Source of the DNA: Pseudomonas sp. NFIX28 | GTDB lineage: Bacteria > Pseudomonadota > Gammaproteobacteria > Pseudomonadales > Pseudomonadaceae | Assembly (NCBI RefSeq): GCF_900107395.1 | Contig: NZ_FNPW01000002.1 | Span: 62,001-126,000, forward strand | Reading direction: 5' to 3' | DNA: 64,000 nucleotides | In this document: piece by piece, positions 26,738-37,794 of the stretch | How the letters are laid out: every line of letters starts with the position of its first letter | Numbering within the stretch: position 1 is the stretch's first letter | The notes under the pieces: generated by a model | Database searches by the model: none | What the model saw: the letters and a program-made list of their open reading frames with translations, nothing else | Told to the model about the DNA's origin: nothing | Translations under genes and position numbers: made by a program

Positions 26738-28252
26738 ATGAAGCGCAAGAATATTCTTTTCATCATGGCCGATCAGATGGCCGCGCCAATGTTGCCGTTC
26801 TACGGTCCGTCGCCCATCAAGCTGCCGCATCTGAGCCGTCTCGCCGCCCAAGGCGTGGTGTTCGACGCGGCCTACTGCAACAGCCCGCTGTGCGCGCCCT
26901 CGCGCTTCACCCTGGTCAGCGGCCAGTTGCCGAGCAAGATCGGCGCCTATGACAACGCCGCCGACTTTCCCGCCGACGTCCCGACCTACGCCCATTACCT
27001 GCGTCGCCTGGGCTACCGCACCGCGCTGTCGGGCAAGATGCATTTCTGTGGCCCGGACCAGCTGCACGGTTACGAAGAACGCCTGACCAGCGACATCTAC
27101 CCGGCCGACTACGGCTGGGCGGTGAACTGGGACCAGCCGGACGTGCGCCCAAGCTGGTACCACAACATGTCCTCGGTGCTGCAGGCCGGGCCGTGCGTGC
27201 GCACCAACCAGCTGGATTTCGACGAAGAGGTGGTGTTCAAGGCCCGCCAATACCTGTTCGATCACGTTCGCGAAGACGGCGACCAGCCGTTCTGCCTGAC
27301 CGTGTCGATGACTCACCCGCACGACCCGTACACCATTCCCAAGGCCTTCTGGGACCTGTACCGCGACGAGGATATTCCGCTGCCCCAGGCGCCGGCCCAG
27401 GCCGAGCTCGACCCGCATTCCCAGCGCCTGCTCAAGGTCTACGACCTGTGGGACAAGCCGCTGCCTGTGGATAAGATCCGCGATGCGCGTCGCGCCTATT
27501 TCGGCGCTTGCAGCTATATCGACAGCAACGTCGGCAAACTCCTGGAAACCCTGGAGGAAACCGGGCTGATCGACGACACCATCATCGTCTTCTCCGGCGA
27601 CCACGGCGACATGCTCGGCGAGCGTGGCCTCTGGTACAAAATGCACTGGTTCGAGATGGCCGCGCGGGTGCCGCTGCTGGTCAGCGCGCCCGGGCAATTC
27701 GCCGCCGGCCGGGTAAGCCAGGCGGTCTCGACCGCCGACCTGCTGCCGACCCTGGTGGAGCTGGCCGGCGGGGAACTGCAACCGGGCCTGGCGCTGGACG
27801 GCCGCTCCCTGGTGCCGCACCTGCAAGGGCAGGGCGGGCATGACGAAGTCTTCGGCGAGTACATGGCCGAAGGCACCATCAGCCCGCTGATGATGATTCG
27901 CCGCGGCCGCTACAAGTTCATCTACAGCGAGGACGACCCGTGCCTGCTCTTCGATGTCGCCAACGACCCCCGCGAGCAGGAAGAACTCAGCCAATCGCCG
28001 CAACATCGCCCGCTATTCGAGGATTTTCTCCGCGAGGCGCGCGCCAAATGGGACATCCCGGCCATTCACCAACAGGTCCTTGCCAGCCAGCGCCGCCGGC
28101 GCTTCGTCGCCGGCGCCTTGAGCCTGGGCAAACTCAAGAGCTGGGACCACCAGCCACTGGTCGACGCCAGTGCGCAATACATGCGCAACCACATCGACCT
28201 CGACGATCTGGAGCGCAAGGCTCGTTATCCACAACCCTGCCAAAACCAATAA
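26738..28252 (+). CDS. betC: choline-sulfatase
   Basis: A 504-residue type I sulfatase that hydrolyses choline-O-sulfate to choline and sulfate. The formylglycine site is C52 in LCAPSR (C-x-P-x-R), with metal-binding ADQ near residue 12 and VFSGDHGDMLGERGLW downstream. There is no signal peptide, so it is cytoplasmic, as usual for BetC. The start at 26738 gives the conserved KRKNILFIMADQM; an ATG 18 bases upstream is in frame. Exact DnaA boxes lie at 27466 and 28225. It is followed by the binding-protein gene after 15 bases. Confidence 0.94.
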   Translation: MKRKNILFIMADQMAAPMLPFYGPSPIKLPHLSRLAAQGVVFDAAYCNSPLCAPSRFTLVSGQLPSKIGAYDNAADFPADVPTYAHYLRRLGYRTALSGKMHFCGPDQLHGYEERLTSDIYPADYGWAVNWDQPDVRPSWYHNMSSVLQAGPCVRTNQLDFDEEVVFKARQYLFDHVREDGDQPFCLTVSMTHPHDPYTIPKAFWDLYRDEDIPLPQAPAQAELDPHSQRLLKVYDLWDKPLPVDKIRDARRAYFGACSYIDSNVGKLLETLEETGLIDDTIIVFSGDHGDMLGERGLWYKMHWFEMAARVPLLVSAPGQFAAGRVSQAVSTADLLPTLVELAGGELQPGLALDGRSLVPHLQGQGGHDEVFGEYMAEGTISPLMMIRRGRYKFIYSEDDPCLLFDVANDPREQEELSQSPQHRPLFEDFLREARAKWDIPAIHQQVLASQRRRRFVAGALSLGKLKSWDHQPLVDASAQYMRNHIDLDDLERKARYPQPCQNQ

Positions 28253-28267
28253 CGTAAGGGGAAGAGC

Positions 28268-29200
28268 ATGCAAAGGTTATCCACAGCAGTGACTGCCGCG
28301 CTTCTGGCGCTAGGCAGTGTTTCGATCCCGGCCCTGGCCTGGGCCGAACAGGGTTGCGAGACCGTGAAGATGGCCGATCCGGGCTGGAGCGACATCGCCG
28401 CGACCAACGCCATCACCGGTTTCCTGCTCGAGGGCATGGGCTACAAGGCCAAGGTCGACACCCTGGCGGTGCCGATCACCTTCGGCGGGCTCAAGGATGG
28501 CCATGTGGATGTGTTCCTGGGCAACTGGATGCCCGCGCAGCAAGGCTTCTACGACAAGTTCGTGGCCAATGGCGATGTCACCCAGCTGGCGAAGAACCTA
28601 GACGGCACCGAGTTCACCCTGGCGGTGCCGGATTATGTCTGGGAGGCGGGCGTGCATGACTTTGCCGATCTAAACAAATTCGCCGACAAGTTTGACAAGA
28701 AGCTCTACGGCATCGGCTCCGGGGCGCCGGCCAACCTGTCGTTGCAGGAGATCATCAAGAAGAACGACTTCAACCTCGGCCAGTGGAAGCTGATCGAGTC
28801 CAGCGAGCAGGCAATGCTCGCCGAAGTCTCGCGGGCGGTGAAACGGCAGAAGTTCGTCACCTTCCTCGGCTGGACCCCGCACCCGATGAACGTGCAACTG
28901 AACATGCGCTACCTCAAGGGCGGCGAGAAGTACTTCGGCGACACCGGCAGCGTCTACACCCTGACCCGCAAGGGCTATGCCCAGGCCTGCCCGAACGTTG
29001 GCAAGCTGCTGAGCAACCTGAGCTTCACCCAGGAAATGGAGAACAGCATCATGGCCGAGGTGGCCAACAAGAAGGTGAGCAACGCCGACGCGGCCAAGGC
29101 CTGGATCAAGGCCAACCCGGCGGTGCTGGACAAGTGGCTGGACGGGGTGAAGACCCTCGATGGCAAGGATGCGCTGCCGGCAGTGCAGGCCAAACTCTAA
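28268..29200 (+). CDS. choline / choline-O-sulfate ABC binding protein
   Basis: A 310-residue periplasmic solute-binding protein. A signal peptide (MQRLSTAVTAALLALGSVSI...) is followed by an OpuAC-type fold with aromatic residues typical of quaternary-amine binding (DPGWSDI, FLGNWMPAQQGF, TFLGWTPHPMN). It is cotranscribed with betC. No ABC permease or ATPase gene is nearby, so it must work with a transporter encoded elsewhere, probably the Cbc choline importer. The ATG at 28268 follows AAGGGGAAG. An exact DnaA box overlaps codons 4-6 (28277-28285). Confidence 0.9.
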   Translation: MQRLSTAVTAALLALGSVSIPALAWAEQGCETVKMADPGWSDIAATNAITGFLLEGMGYKAKVDTLAVPITFGGLKDGHVDVFLGNWMPAQQGFYDKFVANGDVTQLAKNLDGTEFTLAVPDYVWEAGVHDFADLNKFADKFDKKLYGIGSGAPANLSLQEIIKKNDFNLGQWKLIESSEQAMLAEVSRAVKRQKFVTFLGWTPHPMNVQLNMRYLKGGEKYFGDTGSVYTLTRKGYAQACPNVGKLLSNLSFTQEMENSIMAEVANKKVSNADAAKAWIKANPAVLDKWLDGVKTLDGKDALPAVQAKL

Positions 29201-29208
29201 CGCCCGTC

Positions 29209-29318
29209 GTAGGAGCGAGGCTTGCCCGCGATGGGCTACGCAGTAGCCCCAAAAACCGGTGCACGCGGTCCATCTGCAAGACCGAGTCGCCGGCATCGCG
29301 AGCAAGCTTCGCTCCTAC
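29209..29318. repeat. REPIN
   Basis: GTAGGAGCGAGGCTTGCCCG at 29209 faces a variant arm GCGAGCAAGCTTCGCTCCTAC-type sequence ending at 29318. It separates the binding-protein gene from the SulP gene and could reduce read-through. Confidence 0.88.
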
Positions 29319-29381
29319 AGGTAAGCTTGCCGGCAATGCTTTACCCTGACGCCTTTCGCCCCATCCCGACCGCGAGGACCC

Positions 29382-30950
29382 ATGGCCTGGCCCAATCGCC
29401 ATTCACTCTTGCCCTTCCTGAGCTGGCTGCCCCGGCAGACCCGCGCCAGCGTCGGGCGCGACCTGCTGGTGGGCCTGAGCGGCGCCATCCTCGCGCTGCC
29501 GCAATCGATCGCCTATGCCCTGATCGCCGGCCTGCCCCCGGAATACGGCCTGTATGCCGCGGTCGTACCGGTGCTGATCGCCTGCCTGTGGGGATCTTCC
29601 TGGCACCTGATCTGTGGCCCCACCGCAGCGATTTCCATCGTCCTCTACGCCAGCGTCAGCCCCCTGGCGGTGCCGGCGTCCCAAGACTACATCACCCTGA
29701 TCCTGTTGCTGACCCTGCTCGCGGGGGTGTTCCAGTGGCTGCTGGGGCTGTTGCGCTTCGGCGCGTTGGTGAACTTCGTCTCCCATTCGGTGGTGCTCGG
29801 CTTCACCCTCGGCGCCGCGGTGGTGATCGCCCTCGGGCAATTGCCGAATTTGCTGGGCGTGGATTTGCCGAGCGAAGCCACCGCGCTGAACAGCCTGACC
29901 TCGCTGTTCGAGCATCTCGATGCGGTGGATAAACCTTCATTGATCCTCGGCCTGGGCACGCTGGCCGTCGGCCTGGCGCTGAAGCTGCTGGTGCCGCGCT
30001 GGCCGTCGCTGCTGATCAGCCTGATCCTCAGCGGCCTGGTGGTGTGGCTATGGCCGACGCTGTTCGGCCAGGTCAAGCTGGTCAGCGCCTTTACCGGCCG
30101 GCTGCCGCCGTTCAGCCCGTTGCCGCTGGACCTGGACATGATCCTGCGCCTGCTGCCCAGCGCCGTGGCGGTGGGCATGCTGGGGCTGGTGACCAGCTTG
30201 TCGATTGCCCGCTCGCTGGCGGCGCGCTCCGAACAATTGCTCGATGCCAACCAGGAAGTCCGCGCCCAGGGCGTGTCGAATATCGTCGGCGCGTTTTTCT
30301 CCGGCTATCTGTCGTCCGGCTCCTTTACCCGCTCCGCCCTGAGCTACGAGGCCGGCGCCTGCTCGCCGCTGGCCGGGGTGTTCTCGGCGCTGTGGGTGGC
30401 GCTGTTCGCCGTGGCCGGCGCGGCGCTGATCGCGCATATTCCGATTCCGGCCATGGCCGGGAGCATCCTGCTGATCTGCTGGGGCTTGGTGGACCATCGC
30501 GGCATTCGCGCGCTGTACCGGGTCAGTCGCGCCGAATTCCTGGTGATGAGCCTGACCTGCGTCGCCACCTTGCTCCTGGAGTTGCAGACGGCGATTTATG
30601 CCGGGGTCCTGGCATCGCTGTTCTTCTACCTCAAGCGCACCTCGCAACCGCGCGTGCAGCACGGGCGCGAAGGCGACGAGGACATCCTGCGGGTCGGCGG
30701 CTCGATCTTCTTCGGCGCCAGCCATTACCTGCAAGTGCGCATGCAACGCTGCCATGCGCCGCGCCTGGTGATCGACGCCCGGCAGATCAATTTCATCGAC
30801 TATTCCGGGGTGGCCATGCTGCATCAGGAAGCCCGCCGCCTGCTGCGGCAGAACCGCAGCCTGACCCTGCGCCGCGCGCGGGCCTCGGTGATCGAGGAGT
30901 TGAGAAAGCTCGAAGGCGCGGAGAAATGCCCGATCCGCTTTGAGGATTGA
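29382..30950 (+). CDS. SulP family transporter with STAS domain (probable sulfate transporter)
   Basis: A 522-residue inner-membrane anion transporter. It has about 12-14 membrane segments (25-410) with the SulP features ALPQSIAYALIAGLPPEYGL and LICGPTAAISIV, then a cytoplasmic STAS domain (about 430-520) with INFIDYSGVAMLHQEARRLL. It is on the same strand as betC and its binding protein, after a REPIN. Because BetC releases sulfate, export or balance of sulfate is a reasonable inference; the SulP at 2334 has a different partner (carbonic anhydrase). Confidence 0.9.
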   Translation: MAWPNRHSLLPFLSWLPRQTRASVGRDLLVGLSGAILALPQSIAYALIAGLPPEYGLYAAVVPVLIACLWGSSWHLICGPTAAISIVLYASVSPLAVPASQDYITLILLLTLLAGVFQWLLGLLRFGALVNFVSHSVVLGFTLGAAVVIALGQLPNLLGVDLPSEATALNSLTSLFEHLDAVDKPSLILGLGTLAVGLALKLLVPRWPSLLISLILSGLVVWLWPTLFGQVKLVSAFTGRLPPFSPLPLDLDMILRLLPSAVAVGMLGLVTSLSIARSLAARSEQLLDANQEVRAQGVSNIVGAFFSGYLSSGSFTRSALSYEAGACSPLAGVFSALWVALFAVAGAALIAHIPIPAMAGSILLICWGLVDHRGIRALYRVSRAEFLVMSLTCVATLLLELQTAIYAGVLASLFFYLKRTSQPRVQHGREGDEDILRVGGSIFFGASHYLQVRMQRCHAPRLVIDARQINFIDYSGVAMLHQEARRLLRQNRSLTLRRARASVIEELRKLEGAEKCPIRFED

Positions 30951-30982
30951 GCGCGAGAGCGCATTGGTAATGCGGCGAAGCG

Positions 30983-31045
30983 TTCGCGGGCAAGCCTCGC
31001 TCCTACGCAAGCATGCGTTTGCGTAGGAGCGAGGCTTGCCCGCGA
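30983..31045. repeat. REPIN (near-perfect hairpin)
   Basis: CGGGCAAGCCTCGCTCCTAC ending at 31006 faces GTAGGAGCGAGGCTTGCCCG starting at 31023. The spacer itself is palindromic (GCAAGCATGCGTTTGC). It lies between the convergent SulP and aroE genes. Confidence 0.93.
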
Positions 31046-31064
31046 TCAACGATGACGCGACCGC

Positions 31065-31886
31065 TCAGAGCGCCAGCTGGCGCCGCAGCTCGGCCAGCAC
31101 CGGCGCCGTATCCGGACGCACGCCGCGCCACAGGAAGAAGGCTTCCGCCGCCTGTTCGGCGAGCATGCCCAGGCCATCCATGGAAATCGCCGCGCCATAT
31201 TGGCTGGCCCAGCGGCAGAAGGCGGTCGGCTCCTTGCCATACATCATGTCGTAGCACACCGTCTGGCCCGGTTCGATCAGGCTGGCGGCGATGGGCGGCA
31301 CGTCACCGGTGAGGCTGGCGGAGGTGGCGTTGATGATCAGGTCCACCGGTTCGCGCAACCAGTCATAACCGCTGGCGGACACCGGCCCCAGGTCATCGAA
31401 CAGCTCGGCCAGCAGCTCGGCCTTTTCCACCGTGCGGTTGGCGATGATCAGCGACGCCGGCTGCTCGGCCAGCAACGGCTCCAGCGCGCCACGCACCGCA
31501 CCGCCGGCACCCAGCAGCAGAATGCGCTTGCCCGTGAGGCCGAAGCCGGCGTTGACCGTCAGGTCGCGCACCAGGCCGGCGCCGTCGGTGTTGTCGCCCA
31601 ACAGGCTGCCATCGGCGAGTTTGCTCAAGGTATTCACCGCACCGGCGCGCTGGGCGCGGGCGGTCAGGCTGTCGGCCAGGCGATAGGCGTCTTCCTTGAA
31701 CGGCACCGTGACGTTGGCGCCGCGCCCATCGGCGAAGAACGCGCGGGCACACCCGGCGAAATCGTCGAGGGGCGCCAGCAGGGTGGTGTAGGCCAACCGC
31801 TGCCCGGTCTGCTCGGCGAACAGCCGATGAATCATCGGCGATTTGCTGTGGCCGATCGGGTTACCAAAAACGACGTACTGATCCAT
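31065..31886 (-). CDS. aroE: shikimate dehydrogenase
   Basis: A 273-residue enzyme that reduces 3-dehydroshikimate to shikimate with NADPH. The substrate-binding N-terminus is [16 protein letters not shown], the catalytic Lys and Asp lie in [11 protein letters not shown] and [10 protein letters not shown], and the NADP loop is [10 protein letters not shown]. It lies 99 bases downstream of hemF on the same strand, matching the conserved hemF-aroE order of Pseudomonas. Confidence 0.96.
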   Translation of the reverse strand: MDQYVVFGNPIGHSKSPMIHRLFAEQTGQRLAYTTLLAPLDDFAGCARAFFADGRGANVTVPFKEDAYRLADSLTARAQRAGAVNTLSKLADGSLLGDNTDGAGLVRDLTVNAGFGLTGKRILLLGAGGAVRGALEPLLAEQPASLIIANRTVEKAELLAELFDDLGPVSASGYDWLREPVDLIINATSASLTGDVPPIAASLIEPGQTVCYDMMYGKEPTAFCRWASQYGAAISMDGLGMLAEQAAEAFFLWRGVRPDTAPVLAELRRQLAL

Positions 31887-31985
31887 CCGATAAAACCCTC
31901 TTGCGCGCCCCGGCGAACAAGGGGCGCTGCGCTGTTCTGTTCAATCTGCATTATCGTCCAGCGCTGGCCAGCCGGCTGCAACGCC

Positions 31986-32927
<942 letters not shown>

Positions 32928-33073
32928 CTACGCGGCGCCAGGGATACAGCGGAGGGCCTGCGCAAATGGGCGCGTAGCATAACACCGCACAGGGGCCCGC
33001 CGCAGTTGACGACGGTCAAGCAGTAGGAGTCCGATAACGCACTTTCGCGACACGACCGAGGAGAACATTGCAG

Positions 33074-34051
33074 ATGGCCAGACGTATCCAGTTTCGCGCC
33101 CATGGCGGCCCGGAAGTACTCGAGTATGTGGATTACCAACCCGCCGAACCGGGCCCGCAACAGGTCCGCGTGAGCAACAAGGCCATCGGCCTGAATTTCA
33201 TCGACACCTACTACCGCAGCGGTCTCTACGCGCCACCGGCCTTGCCATCGGGCCTGGGCGCCGAAGGGGCCGGGGTGGTCGAGGCCGTGGGCAGCGCCGT
33301 GACCCGTTTCAAGGTCGGCGATCGCGTGGCCTATGGCAGCGGCCCGCTGGGCGCCTACAGCTATGCGCATGTGCTGCCCGCGGACAATCTCGTGCACCTG
33401 CCGGACAGCATCAGCTTCGAACAGGCGGCCGGAGTGATGCTCAAGGGCCTGACCGTGCAATACCTGCTGCGCCAGACCTACGAGCTCAAGGGCGGCGAAA
33501 CCGTGCTGTTCCACGCGGCCGCCGGCGGGGTCGGGCTGCTCGCCTGCCAGTGGGCCAAGGCCCTGGGCGTGAAGCTGATCGGCACCGTCAGTTCGCCGCA
33601 GAAAGCCGCGCTGGCCAAATCCCTCGGCGCCTGGGAAACCATCGACTACAGCCATGAAGACGTGGCCCAGCGCGTGCTGGAGCTGACCGACGGCAAGAAA
33701 TGCCCGGTGGTCTACGACGGCGTGGGCAAGGACACCTGGCTGACCTCCCTGGACTGCCTGCAGCCACGGGGCCTGATGGTCAGCTTCGGCAATGCCTCGG
33801 GCGCGGTGGAGGGGGTCAACCTGGGGCTCCTGGCGGCCAAGGGCTCGCTGTACGTCACCCGTCCGACCCTGGGCAGCTACGCCAACAACGCCGAGAACCT
33901 GCAGGCCATGGCCGACGATCTGTTCGGCATGATCGCCAGCGGCAAATTGAAGATCGAGATTGGCCAGCGTTATCCGTTGGCGGATGCGGCCAAGGCGCAG
34001 ACCGAACTGTCGGCGCGACGCACCACCGGCTCGACCATTCTGTTGCCTTGA
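33074..34051 (+). CDS. qor: NADPH:quinone reductase (zeta-crystallin type)
   Basis: A 325-residue zinc-independent medium-chain reductase. The N-terminal GroES-like domain contains NFIDTYYRSGLYAPP, and the Rossmann fold contains FHAAAGGVGLLACQWAKALG. It reduces quinones with NADPH by one-electron steps. The ATG at 33074 is preferred, ten bases after GAGGAG; a TTG two codons upstream is only four bases from the site. It is divergent from hemF, the conserved order. Confidence 0.94.
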   Translation: MARRIQFRAHGGPEVLEYVDYQPAEPGPQQVRVSNKAIGLNFIDTYYRSGLYAPPALPSGLGAEGAGVVEAVGSAVTRFKVGDRVAYGSGPLGAYSYAHVLPADNLVHLPDSISFEQAAGVMLKGLTVQYLLRQTYELKGGETVLFHAAAGGVGLLACQWAKALGVKLIGTVSSPQKAALAKSLGAWETIDYSHEDVAQRVLELTDGKKCPVVYDGVGKDTWLTSLDCLQPRGLMVSFGNASGAVEGVNLGLLAAKGSLYVTRPTLGSYANNAENLQAMADDLFGMIASGKLKIEIGQRYPLADAAKAQTELSARRTTGSTILLP

Positions 34052-34056
34052 AATGC

Positions 34057-34126
34057 TTCGCGGGCAAGCCTCGCTCCTACGCGATGGTGTGCGATCCACA
34101 TCCGTAGGAGCGAGGCTTGCCCGCGA
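34057..34126. repeat. REPIN between qor and tsaC
   Basis: CGGGCAAGCCTCGCTCCTAC ending at 34080 faces GTAGGAGCGAGGCTTGCCCG starting at 34104. The element begins six bases after the qor stop and ends just before the tsaC stop, so it sits between convergent genes. Confidence 0.93.
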
Positions 34127-34143
34127 TAAACGATGACGCGGTA

Positions 34144-34701
34144 TCAGGCCGGACGCACGATCTTGCCGGTCACCAGGTCGCGGATCAGGCTCGGGTTCTT
34201 GCGCCCGCCCAGGCTGCCGCCCAGCACCATGTCCAGTTGCCCGCGGAAATACTGCTCGATGCGGATCCGCGTGCGGGCCGCCGGGCGGCCCTGGGGATTG
34301 GCCGACGTGGAAATCAGCGGCCCCACCAGCGCGCACAACTCGCGCACCAGCGGATGGTCGCTGACCCGCAGCGCCACGGTGTCATGCACCCCCGTCACCC
34401 ATTCCGGCAACAGATTCTGATGGGGTACCAGCCAGGTGTTCGGGCCCGGCCAGGTGCTGGCCATGCGATCGAGCCATTCCTGGGGGAAATCCTCGAAAAG
34501 AAAATCGAACTGGTGGATGTTGTCGGCGATCAGGATCAGGCCCTTATCCACAGACCGTGACTTGATGGCCAGCAACCGGTCCACCGCCTCTTCGTTCCAC
34601 GGGTCGCAACCCAACCCCCAGACTGCTTCGGTTGGATAGGCAATCACCGCCCCTGCGCGAATTTCTCGTGCGGCTTGTTGCACACGCCAACTGCTGACCA
34701 T
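34144..34701 (-). CDS. tsaC: threonylcarbamoyl-AMP synthase
   Basis: A 185-residue YrdC/Sua5-type enzyme that makes threonylcarbamoyl-AMP for tRNA t6A37. Signatures are [35 protein letters not shown] and [13 protein letters not shown]. It is a short TsaC rather than a long Sua5. An exact DnaA box lies inside (34544-34552). It is downstream of dprA on the same strand. Confidence 0.95.
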   Translation of the reverse strand: MVSSWRVQQAAREIRAGAVIAYPTEAVWGLGCDPWNEEAVDRLLAIKSRSVDKGLILIADNIHQFDFLFEDFPQEWLDRMASTWPGPNTWLVPHQNLLPEWVTGVHDTVALRVSDHPLVRELCALVGPLISTSANPQGRPAARTRIRIEQYFRGQLDMVLGGSLGGRKNPSLIRDLVTGKIVRPA

Positions 34702-34909
34702 TGCTGACTCTCCGGATTAAGGCTGTGCGCAGTTTACCGATCCTGCCCATAAAACCTAGTTCTGTACGAAAACTCGAGGAGCGCCGATCAGGCAAGGCAA
34801 AGGCAAGCGAGGAAGCGCCCGGCGCGCTCGACCATAACGCCCTGAATAAGCATTGCGAGGCTGCTTTTACAGCCGTCTGCTCGCCGCATCGCCAGTTTTC
34901 CCGCACAGG
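34702..34909. other. 208-bp gap dprA-tsaC, unassigned block
   Basis: This gap is longer than in a compact operon. It contains TCTGTACGAAAACTCGAGGA at about 34761 and a stretch of short AGGCAA/AGCGAGGAAGCG motifs to about 34870. I see no gene and no clear inverted repeat. It may be a remnant of a small non-coding element. Confidence 0.3.
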
Positions 34910-36016
34910 CTAGCTTGCCCGCGCGAACCAGCAGCCGGCTTCGCATACCGCGCGGCCTTCAAGCTCCAGTTCAGTGAGCGCCGCCAGCACCCTGGACAGG
35001 CTCCAGCCACTGGCATCGACCAGGCCTTCGCTGGTCTGCGGCGCGGCATGCAACAGCGCCAGCAACGGGTGGGCGGCAGAGGCGGGCGACGGGGTCGTGG
35101 ATACCGGCAGCCGCTGCCAGCCACGCAGGGCTTCGAGGATATGTTCGATGGTTTCCACCAGCACCGCGCCATCGCGAATCAACTGGTGACAACCCCGGGC
35201 CCCGGGATGATGGATCGACCCGGGGATCGCATACACCTCGCGGCCTTGCTCGGCGGCGAGCCGGGCGGTGATCAGCGAACCGCTGGCGACGCTGGCCTCC
35301 ACCACCAGCACGCCCAGGGACAAGCCGCTGATGATTCGGTTGCGCCGCGGAAAGTGGCTGGCATGGGGCCCGGTCTCCAGCGGGAACTCGGAAACCAGCG
35401 CGCTGCCCTGGGCAATCATGGCGTCGGCCAGGCGCCGGTTGCGCTGTGGATAAAATTTTTCCAGGCCGGTACCCAGCACGCCGACGGTTTGCCCGCCGAC
35501 GTCCAGCGCGGCCTGATGCGCCGCGCCATCGATCCCCAGCGCCAGGCCACTGGTGATAACAAAACCGGCCGCGGCCAGGCTGCGGGAAAAAGCCGCCGCA
35601 GTGTCCATGCCGGGCCTTGAAGCGCGCCGGCTGCCGACCACCGCCAGCTGCGGTTTTTCCAGGATCCGTGGATCACCGGCAACAAACAGCAGCGGCGGCG
35701 CATCGGCAATTTCATGCAGCAGTGACGGGTAGTCAGGCTGGTCCCACATCAGTAAATGCTGGCCCGGACGCTCCAGCCAGGCCAATGCGTGGCTGGCGCC
35801 ATCACGCACTTCGGCGCTGCGCCGGGCCTCGGCCGCGCCTTTCGACAGGCCCAGGGCATGCCAGGCGCTGGCCGGCGCACTGATGGCCCGGGAGGCCGAG
35901 CCGAAGGCTTCGAGCAGTAGCTGAAAACGCTTCGGGCCGAGGTCCGGCAAACGATGCAAACGTAGACGGGCTTCCAGTTCCGCAGGGGAAACCGGCACCT
36001 GGGCAAGCAGTGACAT
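34910..36016 (-). CDS. dprA: DNA-processing protein (DprA/Smf)
   Basis: A 368-residue Rossmann-fold protein that loads RecA on incoming single-stranded DNA during transformation. The DprA core is around 100-310, with VVGSRRASRPGMDTA, GLALGIDGAAHQAAL, FPRRNRIISGLS and GSLITARLAAEQGREVYAIPGS. A C-terminal winged-helix-like domain follows (SEGLVDASGWSLSRVLAALTELELEG). The exact DnaA box at 35445-35453 lies in the coding region. It is downstream of the LysM gene. Confidence 0.95.
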   Translation of the reverse strand: MSLLAQVPVSPAELEARLRLHRLPDLGPKRFQLLLEAFGSASRAISAPASAWHALGLSKGAAEARRSAEVRDGASHALAWLERPGQHLLMWDQPDYPSLLHEIADAPPLLFVAGDPRILEKPQLAVVGSRRASRPGMDTAAAFSRSLAAAGFVITSGLALGIDGAAHQAALDVGGQTVGVLGTGLEKFYPQRNRRLADAMIAQGSALVSEFPLETGPHASHFPRRNRIISGLSLGVLVVEASVASGSLITARLAAEQGREVYAIPGSIHHPGARGCHQLIRDGAVLVETIEHILEALRGWQRLPVSTTPSPASAAHPLLALLHAAPQTSEGLVDASGWSLSRVLAALTELELEGRAVCEAGCWFARAS

Positions 36017-36097
36017 GGGATCATCCTTGATCGTTATAAGGCCGTCCGCAGCCGTAACAAGCTGTGGATAACTCTGTTGGTAACTTGTTGAGGGTTT

Positions 36098-37123
36098 TTA
36101 CGGATTACGCACTTTGTCCATGATCGCCAGGGAGCGCGAAGCGTTGAGCACCAGGCCATAGCTGAGCTTGTCGTAGGTGCGGAAAACCATCAGCAGGCCC
36201 GCTCGCTCGTCCGGTATTTTCACCGGGTCACCGACCACTCGGTCGCGCACGGTTTCACCGGTTTTCATTACCGCCAGCACGTTGCCTGCGACCAGGCCGT
36301 CGCGCCGCCCCTTGTTCAGGGTGACCACGTCCAGCGCGCCGATCTGGGTGACACCCCGTGGCACGTCGATGATCAGCCCCTCGACCGCGCGGCTTGGCGG
36401 GCTGGGCGCAAAGGCCGAGTCGATCGCCCGCGGTTCACCGCTGAACAAGCGGTCGCCCAAGCGCACTTCCTGGGTGGTGCGCTGCAATTGCAGGGTGGCG
36501 ATATCGCCCTCGACCGCAACCACCTCGCCGCCGCCGATCTCGTCGGCGTTGATCCCCAGCACCTCGCCGCTCTGCGGGTCGGTGTAGGTCTTGCCCTGAC
36601 GGAAGATGCCGTAGGCCGATTGTTCCGGCTCGAAGCGGCCCCGAGCGAAGATCCGGTCGCCGGTGCCGCTGAGCACCCGTTCGGCGTCGCCGGCGACGAT
36701 ATAAGGCGCGCTGTCGAAGGCGTCGGCCCGGTCGAGGATGCGGTTGCTCAGCAGAAAACTGTCGATGGCCTGTAGCGGGATGGTCGGGATCGCCTCGACC
36801 AACGGTGTGCGGCGCACCTGGGGCGACAGCTTGAGGGTGCCGCGCGAAGCACCGCGCTCCAGGGTCAGGCGCGGCTCGCCGTTGACTTGCACCAGCGCCA
36901 GGGAGTCGCCGGGGTAGATCAGGTTGGGGTCGGCCAGGCTGGAATTGGCCTGCCAGAGCGCCGGCCATTGCCAGGGATCGCGCAGAAAGCGATTGGCGAT
37001 GCTCCACAAGGTATCGCCCGCCACCACCGTGTAGCGCTGTGGATAACCCTCCCGGAGCGGCACCTGCGCCTGGCCGATACCGGCCCAGCCCACGAGCAGC
37101 AAGGCGAGTAGTGATTTCCTCAT
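36098..37123 (-). CDS. LysM-domain peptidoglycan-binding protein
   Basis: A 341-residue secreted protein: signal peptide [18 protein letters not shown], then an N-terminal LysM domain (about 30-85: [32 protein letters not shown]), then a long uncharacterised beta-rich region. It is conserved upstream of dprA in pseudomonads and divergent from def. DnaA boxes lie at both ends: 37038-37046 inside and 36063-36071 just downstream. Confidence 0.9.
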   Translation of the reverse strand: MRKSLLALLLVGWAGIGQAQVPLREGYPQRYTVVAGDTLWSIANRFLRDPWQWPALWQANSSLADPNLIYPGDSLALVQVNGEPRLTLERGASRGTLKLSPQVRRTPLVEAIPTIPLQAIDSFLLSNRILDRADAFDSAPYIVAGDAERVLSGTGDRIFARGRFEPEQSAYGIFRQGKTYTDPQSGEVLGINADEIGGGEVVAVEGDIATLQLQRTTQEVRLGDRLFSGEPRAIDSAFAPSPPSRAVEGLIIDVPRGVTQIGALDVVTLNKGRRDGLVAGNVLAVMKTGETVRDRVVGDPVKIPDERAGLLMVFRTYDKLSYGLVLNASRSLAIMDKVRNP

Positions 37124-37275
37124 GCGGTGAATCCCTTTATTATGTGCATTCGCGTGAAACGCCAGCGCCTGTGCGCTCCCTGCTCCTGATCGAGCACGTT
37201 TTACAACGGTTGCCCTTCCAGAAACCGCAAGGCCTCCGACTCCGAACTTACTTCACACGTGTAGCAACTACGCTT

Positions 37276-37782
37276 ATGGCCATTTTAAACATCCTCGAAT
37301 TTCCCGACTCGCGCCTGCGCACTATCGCCAAACCAGTGGCCGTAGTGGACGACGAAGTGCGTCAGTTGGTCGACGACATGTTTGAAACAATGTATGAGGC
37401 GCCCGGCATCGGCCTGGCCGCTACCCAGGTCAACGTGCACAAGCGCATCGTGGTCATGGACCTGTCCGAAGACCGCAGCGAGCCACGGGTGTTCATCAAC
37501 CCCGAGTTCGAACCGCTCACCGACGAAATGGGCCAGTACCAGGAAGGTTGCCTGTCGGTACCGGGCTTCTACGAGAACGTCGATCGTCCGCAACGCGTGA
37601 AAATCAAGGCCCTGGACCGTGACGGCCAACCTTACGAACTGATCGCCGAAGGCCTGCTCGCGGTGTGCATCCAGCACGAATGCGACCACCTCAACGGCAA
37701 ATTGTTCGTCGATTACCTGTCCACGCTCAAACGCGACCGGATCAAGAAGAAGCTGGAAAAGCAGCATCGCCAACAGGCTTGA
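37276..37782 (+). CDS. def: peptide deformylase
   Basis: A 168-residue metalloenzyme that removes the N-formyl group from new proteins. All three motifs are present: [23 protein letters not shown] and [17 protein letters not shown] (HExxH-type metal site). The start ATG at 37276 gives [15 protein letters not shown], the standard N-terminus. It is first in the def-fmt-rsmB-trkA set, although a terminator-like hairpin follows it. Confidence 0.97.
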   Translation: MAILNILEFPDSRLRTIAKPVAVVDDEVRQLVDDMFETMYEAPGIGLAATQVNVHKRIVVMDLSEDRSEPRVFINPEFEPLTDEMGQYQEGCLSVPGFYENVDRPQRVKIKALDRDGQPYELIAEGLLAVCIQHECDHLNGKLFVDYLSTLKRDRIKKKLEKQHRQQA

Positions 37783-37794
37783 TGACCGTTTTGC

